Positions 1-7,147 of a stretch of 41,684 bases of DNA are shown piece by piece. The notes beneath the pieces are model-generated. The model searched no databases. It was not told the DNA's origin and saw only the letters and a list, made by a program, of their open reading frames with translations. Numbering within the stretch: position 1 is the stretch's first letter; each line of letters starts with the position of its first letter. The position numbers and the translations under genes are program-made. The stretch lies in contig JAQCAD010000029.1 in the NCBI GenBank assembly GCA_027621915.1, positions 1-41,684 of the forward strand, written 5' to 3'. This stretch comes from Pseudomonadota bacterium. GTDB lineage: Bacteria > Pseudomonadota > Gammaproteobacteria > Steroidobacterales > Woeseiaceae.

Positions 1-56
1 AAACGGAACGGGTGAGCGGGCGGATGGCACAGGACCGATGGGCGCTCGTGGCGCAG

Positions 57-84
57 TGAACCGCCCCGGTTATTCCGGAGACTC
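57..84. repeat. IS3 terminal inverted repeat (orfB side)
   Basis: These 28 bases are the exact reverse complement of 1378-1405. The outermost bases are TGAACCGC and the next inward base already mismatches. This end follows the 3' end of orfB. Confidence 0.9.
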
Positions 85-95
85 GTTAGTTTGAG

Positions 96-1355
<1,260 letters not shown>

Positions 1356-1377
1356 TACTCCATCCTCTCAAGAAATG

Positions 1378-1405
1378 GAGTCTCCGGAATAACCGGGGCG
1401 GTTCA
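1378..1405. repeat. IS3 terminal inverted repeat (orfA side)
   Basis: This is the exact reverse complement of 57-84 and ends in GGTTCA. It lies just upstream of orfA and 32 bp before the first attC site. Confidence 0.9.
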
Positions 1406-1437
1406 ATTTTTCTGTGGTTAAACAATAAATACATGCG

Positions 1438-1515
1438 CTCTAACAAAGCACACAAGTGCGCGCCTGGCGGCGCCGGACGCTCACTTCGATCGCGCCGCTT
1501 TGTGCGGCGTTAGGT
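1438..1515 (+). other. integron attC recombination site 1
   Basis: The outer boxes are CTCTAAC (1438-1444, R'') and GTTAGGT (1509-1515, R', fitting GTTRRRY). Inside, GCACACAAG pairs with CTTTGTGC with one extra C on one side, the extrahelical base expected of attC. The centre, including GCGCCTGGCGGCGCCGGAC, is nearly identical to site 2, as expected for cassettes of one chromosomal integron. The recombination point would be at 1509/1510. Confidence 0.88.
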
Positions 1516-2242
1516 GGACACGATCTCCGTTCTGCTTGTGCTCGCGATAGCTGGTGTCGTGCTCGCGCTGCTGCTGGGTGGCGCTTATAGGCATACCACC
1601 GGCATCTCCGTTCCAAGGGGTCTCAAGCTCGTCGAGTTCAGAAACGTCATCGTTCCCGATGAACGCGGCACTACTGAGATTGACGCCGTCTTTGTCGGAA
1701 ACGCTGGCGTTTTCGTCATTGAAGCCAAGGAATACAACGCTTGGATCTTTGGGGCCGAGGGCGACGAAAAGTGGACCGCGCGCTATATCGATGGGTCCAC
1801 GCATCAATTTCAGAATCCGCTTCGCCAGAACTTTCGCCATGTCATGGCGCTCGTCGCGCGGCTACGCCTTCCGAAAGATAGGTTTCATTCGTTGGTTGTG
1901 TTCTCGGGGGATTGCGAGCTGAAGACGCTCATGCCAGCGAACGTGCTTGTCGGTAGCTGCGAGAATCATGTTCGGAGGTTGGACGGAATCCGTCTTACAG
2001 ACGTCGAGGTTTCAAGAGCTTGCAAAGTGCTTCAGGCTCTCGAATCCGGGGCATCGAAGGCGGCACTCGAGAAGCATGTTGGGCACCTCCATGCCCGTTT
2101 CTCCAGTACAACAACCTGCCCGAAGTGCGGAGGTGCGTTGGTGGAACGACGGTCGACGAAGCCAACGAGCGACGGCAGGCCGTTTCTAGGGTGCCGCGCG
2201 TTTCCAAGATGCACGTATACGAGAAGAATAGATGCCACCTAA
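1514..2242 (+). CDS. NERD-domain protein with C-terminal zinc ribbon
   Basis: This is a 242-aa cassette gene. Residues 4-22 are a single hydrophobic helix, so the protein is probably anchored in the inner membrane. Residues about 35-150 resemble the nuclease-related domain (NERD), with the acidic and lysine pattern TEIDAVFVG...VFVIEAKEY typical of PD-(D/E)XK-like folds. Residues about 200-240 form a topoisomerase-type zinc ribbon (CPKCGG ... GCRAFPRC). The family is thought to act on DNA, but substrates are unknown. The GTG start lies inside the attC R' box, so the cassette joint supplies the start codon and no normal ribosome-binding site precedes it. The next in-frame alternative start would remove the membrane helix. 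Confidence 0.8.
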   Translation: MDTISVLLVLAIAGVVLALLLGGAYRHTTGISVPRGLKLVEFRNVIVPDERGTTEIDAVFVGNAGVFVIEAKEYNAWIFGAEGDEKWTARYIDGSTHQFQNPLRQNFRHVMALVARLRLPKDRFHSLVVFSGDCELKTLMPANVLVGSCENHVRRLDGIRLTDVEVSRACKVLQALESGASKAALEKHVGHLHARFSSTTTCPKCGGALVERRSTKPTSDGRPFLGCRAFPRCTYTRRIDAT

Positions 2243-2274
2243 GAACTGTTATGCCGCGTCCTTGAACTGATCAC

Positions 2275-2302
2275 TTGACATACTAATAATGGTATATATA
2301 CT
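2275..2302 (+). promoter_or_regulatory. sigma70-like promoter of first toxin-antitoxin pair
   Basis: TTGACA (2275-2280) and TATACT (2297-2302) are separated by 16 bp. The perfect palindrome GTATATATAC (2292-2301) overlaps the -10 box and is a likely operator for the antitoxin. The toxin ATG follows 9 nt after the -10 box, leaving almost no room for a leader. Confidence 0.7.
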
Positions 2303-2311
2303 AAATAACGT

Positions 2312-2593
2312 ATGTGGCAAATCTACGAGCATCGCAGTCTTCAGCGGCGCCTCAAAAGGCTTCCTTCAGACATTTTGAAGCGATATGAGAAGTGGAAGGA
2401 TATTGTTGAATTCTCTGGTCCGGCCGGCCTAAAGCTAATTCGAGGCTTCAATGATGAATCCCTGATGGGCGAATGGAAAGGTCATCGTTCGTCCAGACTG
2501 GGTGGACAGTACAGGGTTATATACCGGCTTGAGAAGTCAGAGTTTCTCGTGATGGTTGTTGATCTGACAGCTCATGATTATCGAAGGAAATAG
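2312..2593 (+). CDS. RelE/HigB-type toxin
   Basis: This 93-aa basic protein has the RelE/ParE superfamily pattern: an N-terminal helix with RSLQRRLKRLP, then strands with GEWKGHRSSRLGGQYRVIYR and a final VVDLTAHDYRRK. Family members are ribosome-dependent or free mRNA endonucleases. The toxin-first order, with the antitoxin 2 nt downstream, is the HigBA-like order. The promoter immediately upstream makes the cassette independent of the integron promoter. The alternative reading as a YoeB-like toxin cannot be excluded from sequence alone. Confidence 0.85.
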   Translation: MWQIYEHRSLQRRLKRLPSDILKRYEKWKDIVEFSGPAGLKLIRGFNDESLMGEWKGHRSSRLGGQYRVIYRLEKSEFLVMVVDLTAHDYRRK

Positions 2594-2595
2594 AG

Positions 2596-2856
2596 ATGAA
2601 AGAGTTTAAGCGCGCGAAAAGACTTATCGAGGTATCACCGGGAGAGTCGGTGCGAATTCTTCGTGAGTTGCAGGAATTGAGTCAGAACGAGTTGGCGGAG
2701 CTTTGTGGAATTCCTCAGTCGACGATTTCGGCGATAGAGAACGATCGAGTTCAACTCGGTGTTGAAAGGGCTAAGGTTTTGGCTAGGGCATTGAAGTGTC
2801 ATCCGGCCGTGTTGTTGTTTCCTGGATGGGATGTCGAGATTGAATCAGCGGCATAA
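2596..2856 (+). CDS. XRE-family antitoxin (HigA-like)
   Basis: This 86-aa protein contains a Cro/C1-type helix-turn-helix at about residues 20-75 (ILRELQELSQNELAELCGIP followed by QSTISAIENDR). It starts 2 nt after the toxin stop, so the two are almost certainly co-translated. In such pairs the antitoxin binds the toxin and represses the operon, probably here at the GTATATATAC palindrome over the promoter. The C-terminal tail (HPAVLLFPGWDVEIESAA) may be the toxin-binding part. Confidence 0.85.
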   Translation: MKEFKRAKRLIEVSPGESVRILRELQELSQNELAELCGIPQSTISAIENDRVQLGVERAKVLARALKCHPAVLLFPGWDVEIESAA

Positions 2857-2898
2857 TAACTGTTATACGACTAATCCACTATCGAGGTAGATTCAAAG

Positions 2899-3141
2899 AT
2901 GGAAGAAGAATTTGAACTTGAGATGAGCCCACTTTGCCAGGACATTTCTGATAGCGGCAAGACGGTTCGCGTTGAGATATATCGTGGTGGCGGGAGCGAT
3001 TGGCATCTCGAAGTCGTGGACGAATTCAACAACTCTACAGTTTGGGATGATCAGTTCCCAACTGATGTGGAAGCATTAGAAGAGGTTAAATCTACAATCA
3101 GGGACGAAGGTATTGGTGAACTAATTGGTATACCTTCATGA
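2899..3141 (+). CDS. small acidic cassette protein, unknown function
   Basis: This is an 80-aa, strongly acidic protein with no signal peptide or membrane helix. I recognise no domain. The stretch VRVEIYRGGGSDWHLEVVDE followed by STVWDDQFPTDVEALEEV suggests a small alpha/beta fold. It begins 42 nt after the antitoxin stop, behind a purine-rich segment (atcgaggtagattc), and ends 6 nt before the R'' box of attC site 2. That position supports its being a real cassette gene. It has no obvious promoter of its own and is probably read from the toxin-antitoxin promoter. Confidence 0.65.
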   Translation: MEEEFELEMSPLCQDISDSGKTVRVEIYRGGGSDWHLEVVDEFNNSTVWDDQFPTDVEALEEVKSTIRDEGIGELIGIPS

Positions 3142-3147
3142 ATTCTT

Positions 3148-3235
3148 GGTTAACGTCGCAAAACAAGAGCAAGCAATACGCGCCTGGCGGCGCCGGACAC
3201 TCGCTTCGCTCGCGCCGTTGTTGCTGGCGTTAGGC
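3148..3235 (+). other. integron attC recombination site 2
   Basis: The outer boxes are GGTTAAC (3148-3154) and GTTAGGC (3229-3235). AGCAAGCAA on the left pairs with TTGTTGCT on the right with one bulged G, the extrahelical base. The inner block GCGCCTGGCGGCGCCGGAC is shared with site 1. The cut would fall between 3229 and 3230. Confidence 0.88.
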
Positions 3236-3282
3236 TGCCAGCACTCGTGGGTGTCGCTGCAATCTGAATATGTATACCACAG

Positions 3283-3315
3283 TTGACACTGTAGCCCTTG
3301 TCAACTATAGTTGAC
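3283..3315 (+). promoter_or_regulatory. promoter and operator of second toxin-antitoxin pair
   Basis: TTGACA (3283-3288) and TATAGT (3306-3311) are spaced 17 bp apart. The perfect 16-bp palindrome GTCAACTATAGTTGAC (3300-3315) covers the -10 box, and a further GTTGAC half-site overlaps the -35 box. The ATG at 3318 lies where transcription would be expected to start, so the message is probably leaderless. Confidence 0.78.
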
Positions 3316-3317
3316 GC

Positions 3318-3614
3318 ATGGTCGAGATCATAAAAAGCGCAACCTTCGACAGATGGCTGAAGAAGTTGCGCGACCGTCAGGCCAAAGCGCGTATTGAGAT
3401 GCGTGTTCGTCGTCTTGGCCTTGGCAATCCCGGCGACGTCCAGCCGATAGGTAAAGGCCTGAGCGAGATGAGAGTCGACTATGGTCCCGGTTATCGGGTG
3501 TATTACATGCAGCAAAACTCAGTTGTAATCGTATTGCTTTGTGGTGGCGACAAGCGCTCCCAGAAGAAAGACATCACGAAAGCTAAAGAGTTGGCTGCCG
3601 AGTGGAAGGGTTGA
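3318..3614 (+). CDS. HigB/Gp49-type toxin of addiction module
   Basis: This 98-aa basic protein matches the phage Gp49/HigB-like killer family: FDRWLKKLRDRQAKARIEMR at the N-terminus, then GLSEMRVDYGPGYRVYY and the closing LCGGDKRSQKKDI. These toxins cleave mRNA. It is followed 3 nt after its stop codon by its antitoxin. The gene is the first in the cassette after attC site 2 and has its own tightly controlled promoter. There is no room for a Shine-Dalgarno site between the predicted transcription start and the ATG. Confidence 0.88.
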   Translation: MVEIIKSATFDRWLKKLRDRQAKARIEMRVRRLGLGNPGDVQPIGKGLSEMRVDYGPGYRVYYMQQNSVVIVLLCGGDKRSQKKDITKAKELAAEWKG

Positions 3615-3617
3615 GAT

Positions 3618-3902
3618 ATGGCTGAGAAATTTAGCCGCTACGACACGGCTGATTATCTGGAAACAGAAGAAGACATTCGACTGTATTTAGAAGCGTGCCA
3701 GGAAGACGGTGATCCTGCACTGATTGCTGCTGCTCTCGGAGATATTGCCAGAGCACGCAATATGACCCAACTTGCAAAAGAGGCAGGGCTCACTCGTGCA
3801 GGGTTGTACAAAGCATTATCCGCAGAAGGCAATCCGAGCTTCGCTACAGTGTCCAAAGTAGCTAAAGCGCTCGGTTTGAAAATAACCGTTCACCCCGCGT
3901 AG
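3618..3902 (+). CDS. addiction module antidote protein, HTH type
   Basis: This 94-aa protein is the usual partner of Gp49/HigB-like toxins. Its N-terminus SRYDTADYLETEEDIRLYLE is typical of this antidote family. An HTH follows at about residues 45-92 (IARARNMTQLAKEAGLTRAG ... KVAKALGLKI). It should neutralise the upstream toxin and repress the promoter through the 16-bp palindrome at 3300-3315. Its stop is followed 27 nt later by GCCTAAC, the start of an attC site that is cut off. Confidence 0.88.
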   Translation: MAEKFSRYDTADYLETEEDIRLYLEACQEDGDPALIAAALGDIARARNMTQLAKEAGLTRAGLYKALSAEGNPSFATVSKVAKALGLKITVHPA

Positions 3903-3986
3903 ATCTAGAATAATGCGCTCACATTCGCAGCCTAACCAGCGCGACCCCGGCGAAGAAGTATTTGAAGCAATCTTAAATCGTGCCTG

Positions 3987-4166
3987 ATGGCACGGTATCG
4001 CCTATTTTCCGAGGCGAAAGACGAGCTTGAAGCCGCAGTTTCGTTCTATGAATCTGAATATCCTGGGCTCGGGCAGGACTTTGCGGTCGAGGTTCGGATA
4101 CTGATTCGCGTGATAGTCGGGTCGCCCTGGTCCGAAGTTCGAGAACGAATCATTTACGAGCTATGA
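3987..4166 (+). pseudogene. ParE/RelE-like toxin, truncated
   Basis: This 59-aa frame starts MARYRLFSEAKDELEAAVSF and continues YESEYPGLGQDFAVEV, the classic N-terminal helix hairpin of ParE-like toxins. The expected C-terminal strands (a R-R-x-L-x-x-x-F-P-Y type region) are missing; the frame degenerates after RVIVGSPW and stops. The ATG overlaps the stop of an upstream antitoxin-like tail (TGATG), as in real parDE-type operons. It is a remnant rather than an active toxin. Confidence 0.6.
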
Positions 4167-4260
4167 GCCACCGCTCATTGTTCGACCGAAAGCCGAGAAA
4201 GACATTCGTCGTGCGTACCGATACAGTAAGGTCGTGATCCGAGCACGAATCGTCGATAAC
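4159..4260 (+). pseudogene. second toxin N-terminal fragment
   Basis: In this frame the sequence reads SYEPPLIVRPKAEKDIRRAY followed by RYSK, which resembles the first 25 residues of another RelE/ParE subfamily (PLIVRPEAE-DI-A pattern). It lacks an ATG, overlaps the previous fragment and then loses similarity. I take it as the 5' stub of a second toxin gene fused by deletion to other DNA. Confidence 0.45.
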
Positions 4261-4326
4261 TGCCTGATTCTCATTATCGAAACGACTGCGATAATAGTTA
4301 ATAAAACTATGAAAAATAAAATATTT

Positions 4327-4352
4327 ATTGCCCCAATGATGAATTGGGCGGA
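4327..4352 (+). other. dusA-like attachment site (distal island end, putative)
   Basis: These 26 bases match 10918-10943 inside dusA at 23 positions. Both copies read IAPMM(N/D)W in the same frame downstream of a nearby ATG (4309 here, 10885 in dusA). The small frame from 4309 to 4452 begins MKNKIFIAPMMNWAE and then diverges from DusA. This is what a displaced 5' end of dusA would look like after island insertion. Which copy is the original cannot be told without an empty-site relative. Confidence 0.65.
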
Positions 4353-4468
4353 AGTTTTCGAAAAGTACTTTGTCTATCAGTTATTTATGCGCGTCGAAGA
4401 TTTCATGTCGCACCGAGTCGCACTGGCAAAATACGTCCAATTCCCGCAATGAGCGACAGTAGGAAACG

Positions 4469-4723
4469 CTAATTCATGTTCGCCCATTGCTTCGAAGCAA
4501 TATGACGTTGCTGGTCAATGTGCTTTGCGAGATCAATCGCACTGATAAGCCACGGAGACTTTTGGGAACCAGTTCGGTACGCAGGAACGGGTAGTTGTTG
4601 CAGGCACGCACGCCGTTTCGCTTTTGGAACTGATAATCCGAAGTACTTCTCACTAACACGATCCAACGGGATCTCCGATTCTCCGAATTCGGCAAGAAGG
4701 CCAAAGTAAGTCGGCGTCATCAT
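4469..4723 (-). CDS. PrtN-like (pyocin activator family) protein
   Basis: This 84-aa protein resembles the pyocin activator PrtN family. It has a hydrophobic start TYFGLLAEFGESEIPLDRV, then a wing-like SEKYFGLSVPKAKRRA segment, PVPAYRTGSQKSPWLISAID and a terminal LAKHIDQQR helix. In Pseudomonas PrtN activates pyocin genes; many relatives in islands look like small excisionase-type or regulatory DNA-binding proteins. The start at 4723 overlaps the stop of the preceding gene (ATGA), making it the last gene of a four-gene coupled operon headed by a recombinase. I infer a role in controlling or directing recombination; pyocin regulation is unlikely because no pyocin genes are present. Confidence 0.72.
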   Translation of the reverse strand: MMTPTYFGLLAEFGESEIPLDRVSEKYFGLSVPKAKRRACLQQLPVPAYRTGSQKSPWLISAIDLAKHIDQQRHIASKQWANMN

Positions 4724-4923
4724 GCGGTTTTTCTCCCACTTTCTTTGATGGTGCAGGCGTGCCCGTAGCTGCAATAGCGAACAGCAAATTGCCGATGCGA
4801 AAGTATGTCCGAATCAAACCCGTTGTGGTCCATGCTGAGGTAAAAGAGCGTGTCCCGTCGGCGGACGATCCGCGCCGGCAAGGTTGCCGCTCTTACTGGC
4901 GGAGTGGGTTGGTAGTCGGACAT
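4720..4923 (-). CDS. 67-aa protein of recombinase module, unknown
   Basis: This small basic protein begins MSDYQPTPPVRAATLPARIV and contains RRRDTLFYLSMDHNGFDSD. I recognise no domain, but the ATG overlaps the TAA of the upstream gene by one base (TAATG) and its own stop overlaps the ATG of the PrtN-like gene. This tight packing argues strongly that it is translated. A longer in-frame extension upstream to 5157 exists but would overlap the 131-aa gene out of frame by more than 200 nt, so I rejected it. The single histidines and cysteine do not form an obvious metal site. Confidence 0.6.
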   Translation of the reverse strand: MSDYQPTPPVRAATLPARIVRRRDTLFYLSMDHNGFDSDILSHRQFAVRYCSYGHACTIKESGRKTA

Positions 4924-5318
4924 TAGTAATCCCTCCAGCGTGCCGACGATGTCGGTTCGAGAACCGGCCGTCCGGCCTTGAGCGGACCGCGCACACCGCT
5001 CGGACGAACCCAGGGCCCATCGAGCCGTTCGATCCAGCCGTCGTGTTCCAGGCTGATGATTAAGAGACGCACCGTCAGCCAGTGTCGATAGCGCGTGCCG
5101 TTTGAGTATTGCCCAGTGCGCTCGATCACATACCAGCGCATATGCTTTAGCCGCCACTGGTCAGGACCGATGTGCCAGCGCTGCCAGATGCTCGTCGCAA
5201 TGTGCCCGGCACGAACCAGGTGATGCCGGACGGTGCCGCGTCTTGACCCAGGTAATCGCTTCGCTAGTAGCGCTTTGGCTTGCCGCGCGGCCGCCCATTG
5301 ATTGGCCGCCCGGTTCAT
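4923..5318 (-). CDS. 131-aa basic protein of recombinase module
   Basis: The protein is rich in Arg, Trp and His. Notable segments are ARQAKALLAKRLPGSRRGTV, HIATSIWQRWHIGPDQWRLK and the helix-like HWLTVRLLIISLEHDGW. I do not recognise a named domain, although the charge and the pairing with an integrase suggest DNA binding. The ATG at 5318 overlaps the integrase stop as ATGA, which fixes the start; the open frame continues upstream to 5858 but that part lies antiparallel in phase to the integrase and is not real. It may be an accessory factor for the recombinase encoded immediately upstream. Confidence 0.65.
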   Translation of the reverse strand: MNRAANQWAAARQAKALLAKRLPGSRRGTVRHHLVRAGHIATSIWQRWHIGPDQWRLKHMRWYVIERTGQYSNGTRYRHWLTVRLLIISLEHDGWIERLDGPWVRPSGVRGPLKAGRPVLEPTSSARWRDY

Positions 5319-6271
5319 CGGACTCCGCCAATGTAGGCCGAAACGACATCGCTGCGGGAGTGCCCCAGTTCCTGGGCGATGGTTTGCCGTGCGGCTCGAT
5401 CGGCATCGCGACCCGCGATCCTTCCACCGGCAATCACCGGTGCAACGGATCCGGTGAGCGTGCGATATCGCTCGCAGGCGTAAGCGGCGCGAAGATCGTG
5501 CAGCTTCTTCAAGTTGTAGTCCTCCCGAACCCGGGCCCAGACATGATGCACTCGCGTATTCCACTGCCGCCAGGAAAGCTCGGTGGGTATCAGATTCCGG
5601 CCGGTGCCTTGCGCTTTTGCGGCTCGAACCAGGCAACCCATGCCAATTCTTGAGACAGGCACCCAGCGATCCACACGATGACCCCGACCGCCCTTTGTGC
5701 CGGCGGTGATGTTGACAGCGCCGTGCTTTGATGCCTGACGCAATGCCGCCCTGGCGTCGAGCATGGACGCCTCGCGAAGACGAAGGCCCAGCGCACGAGC
5801 GATTTCGACCACTGACGCAATGCGCTCGTGGCCGTTCATACGTAGTTGATCTGCACACTGGCGCACGGCCTGCCGGTCGAAACCGGCAGGTGGTTCGACT
5901 CGTACGTGATTCCGTTTTCCAACGAGGGCCGCTGGCGCAACCCGAATGCGTCGATCGCCACGGAGTGACTCCAGCACCACGTTGACACTTGAAAGCAGGT
6001 TTTGTGCGTACGATACGGACATGGATTTCTCGGTCACTTTGTCCGCCAAATGCGTTCCGTATGCGTTCACCGTACTTCGATCGACCTTTCGTGCGTCGCG
6101 CATGCCGTGCTCACTTCGACACCACGCGACAAATTGTCGCCAGCGCTCGGTGTGTCCGGCGACGGTCGCGTAACGCCCGTTGCCGAAGCTTTCTCTCAGT
6201 GCCTGCTTGCCTGCCCAGTCCATCTGTTTGCCGTAACCAAAATTACGGCGTCCTGTTGTCTTCATCCTCAT
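5315..6271 (-). CDS. tyrosine recombinase, Integrase_1 family
   Basis: This 318-aa protein has an N-terminal SAM-like core-binding region (about residues 15-125) and a C-terminal catalytic domain with all expected residues: Arg in GLRLREAS, Lys in AGTKGGRGHRVDRWVPV, HxxR in LHDLRAAYACERY, the second His in ELGHSRSD, and Tyr in VVSAYIGG near the end. It fits the Phage_int_SAM_2/Integrase_1 type found in integrative elements. It is not an integron integrase, because the IntI-specific extra segment is absent. The start at 6271 is preceded by GGAGT 5 nt upstream. It heads a four-gene operon with overlapping start and stop codons. Confidence 0.88.
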   Translation of the reverse strand: MRMKTTGRRNFGYGKQMDWAGKQALRESFGNGRYATVAGHTERWRQFVAWCRSEHGMRDARKVDRSTVNAYGTHLADKVTEKSMSVSYAQNLLSSVNVVLESLRGDRRIRVAPAALVGKRNHVRVEPPAGFDRQAVRQCADQLRMNGHERIASVVEIARALGLRLREASMLDARAALRQASKHGAVNITAGTKGGRGHRVDRWVPVSRIGMGCLVRAAKAQGTGRNLIPTELSWRQWNTRVHHVWARVREDYNLKKLHDLRAAYACERYRTLTGSVAPVIAGGRIAGRDADRAARQTIAQELGHSRSDVVSAYIGGVR

Positions 6272-7147
6272 TCCGTACTCCTTCGGTTTCCTATTGCTGT
6301 TGAGTGATGAACCGCGGTTTGGCTGGCGGTCACAGCGTGTGGGTCCTCATTGCGAGGCCGAGTGGGTGGCGGTGTATGCCACTGGAGTCAATCACCGAAC
6401 CACGACACCCGATGACGACCGACAAACGGCCGCGGAATGGGTGGGGCTGCGCCAGTCAGTCCGTCGACTGGCCGCCGGGCAGGGTGTTCAATAGCTTTTG
6501 CAGCGTGCAGATAACGGCAAAAGCCCAGGCTCGACACGGGATTGCGCCAGCTTTCGGTCGCCCGTCTCTGTGCAGCGCTTTGGCGCTCACAAAGACGGGC
6601 GTGACTGATTGCAACAAAATGTCGGTCCGACCAATTGCTGCGTCATGCATCCGGCATAACGGTGGCAACGTTGGCTTAACGACGGTTGCAGTGCCTAAGA
6701 GTTGCACCAGGAACTGGCGCAAGGGCCAGAGGGTTGACGCAAGGGCTGCCGATCTAGAGAGATTCTGACAGCTGGAAGCAGAAGATGAGATCGACGGCTT
6801 TCACCGCGGCGCTAGTCCTGTGATCCCTGTTAGCGCTGGGTGCTCCAAAAGATCAGAGCGGGTTGTCGCTGATAGTCCGCAACGACGACGGTGTTGATGC
6901 GGACAAAGTATCGCTGATCCGGGCGATAGGCCAGTGGAAACGGGGGCAAAATATGTGCCCCCCTTTTTTCTATTGATACGATACGCCGGATACGGCACCA
7001 GCACCGATGCGCCAGTCCCCTTGTCTTGACCGCGTGCTACGAAGAATTCACGCCCGCATCAGCGAATTGTGACCGACCGCGTCATTGGCGATCTGGATAA
7101 TTGCAAGATCATGGGTTCTACCCCGTTACCACGGACGGTTGAGTTAA
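6272..7147. other. gene-poor 876-bp stretch inside the island
   Basis: I find no gene I can support here. Open frames at 6304-6768 (plus) and 6456-6722 (minus) overlap each other, have no family resemblance and no convincing ribosome-binding site. The stretch contains a strong 43-nt hairpin (6559-6601), a weaker CCAGTC/GACTGG stem (6452-6471) and presumably the promoter of the recombinase operon near 6280-6330. It could hold an attachment or replication site or an RNA, but nothing shows which. Confidence 0.5.
6559..6601. repeat. long hairpin with one bulged base
   Basis: The arms CGCCCGTCTCTGTG (6559-6572) and CACAAAGACGGGCG (6588-6601) pair with one mismatch. The inner arms AGCGC and GCGCT extend the stem around a tttg loop, and C6573 is left unpaired. 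That gives about 19 paired positions in 43 nt. There is no T-run on either strand, so it is not an ordinary intrinsic terminator. Confidence 0.75.

Larger units (their letters stand above)
1438..3936 (+). mobile_element. integron gene-cassette array segment
   Basis: Two attC sites in the same orientation (1438-1515 and 3148-3235) plus a truncated attC start (GCCTAAC at 3930-3936) frame plus-strand genes, as in a chromosomal integron or an integrase-less attC cluster. The cargo is typical of cassettes: toxin-antitoxin pairs with their own promoters, a small orphan, and a nuclease-related protein. No IntI-type integron integrase is in the window; both tyrosine recombinases here belong to other families. 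The array may continue left of the window or may have been cut by the IS3 insertion. Confidence 0.8.
3903..4468. other. decayed cassette region with toxin fragments
   Basis: No intact gene is visible over these 566 bases. They start with a truncated attC (GCCTAAC, 3930-3936). A short open frame then reads DPGEEVFEAILNRA and stops at 3986-3988, overlapping the ATG of a truncated toxin, so it is probably the end of an antitoxin. Two ParE/RelE-like fragments follow, and then a copy of the dusA start region at 4309-4352. The sequence around 4290-4330 is notably AT-rich compared with its surroundings. Confidence 0.6.

Noticed and set aside
4923-5858. A 311-codon open frame on the minus strand
   Set aside because: Its 5' 540 bases overlap the integrase in another frame. 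Only the part from the ATG at 5318, which overlaps the integrase stop, is credible.
5315-6271. Integron integrase IntI for the nearby attC sites
   Set aside because: The recombinase has the Integrase_1 architecture and lacks the IntI-specific extra segment, so it does not explain the cassette array.
6304-6768. A 154-codon open frame on the plus strand
   Set aside because: It lacks family resemblance and a convincing ribosome-binding site, and it contains the 43-nt hairpin; codon use looks random.
6786-6976. A possible small exported protein starting MRSTAFTAALVL
   Set aside because: An in-frame TGA appears after 12 codons, and the hydrophobic start and the later open stretch are in different frames, so no gene can be supported.
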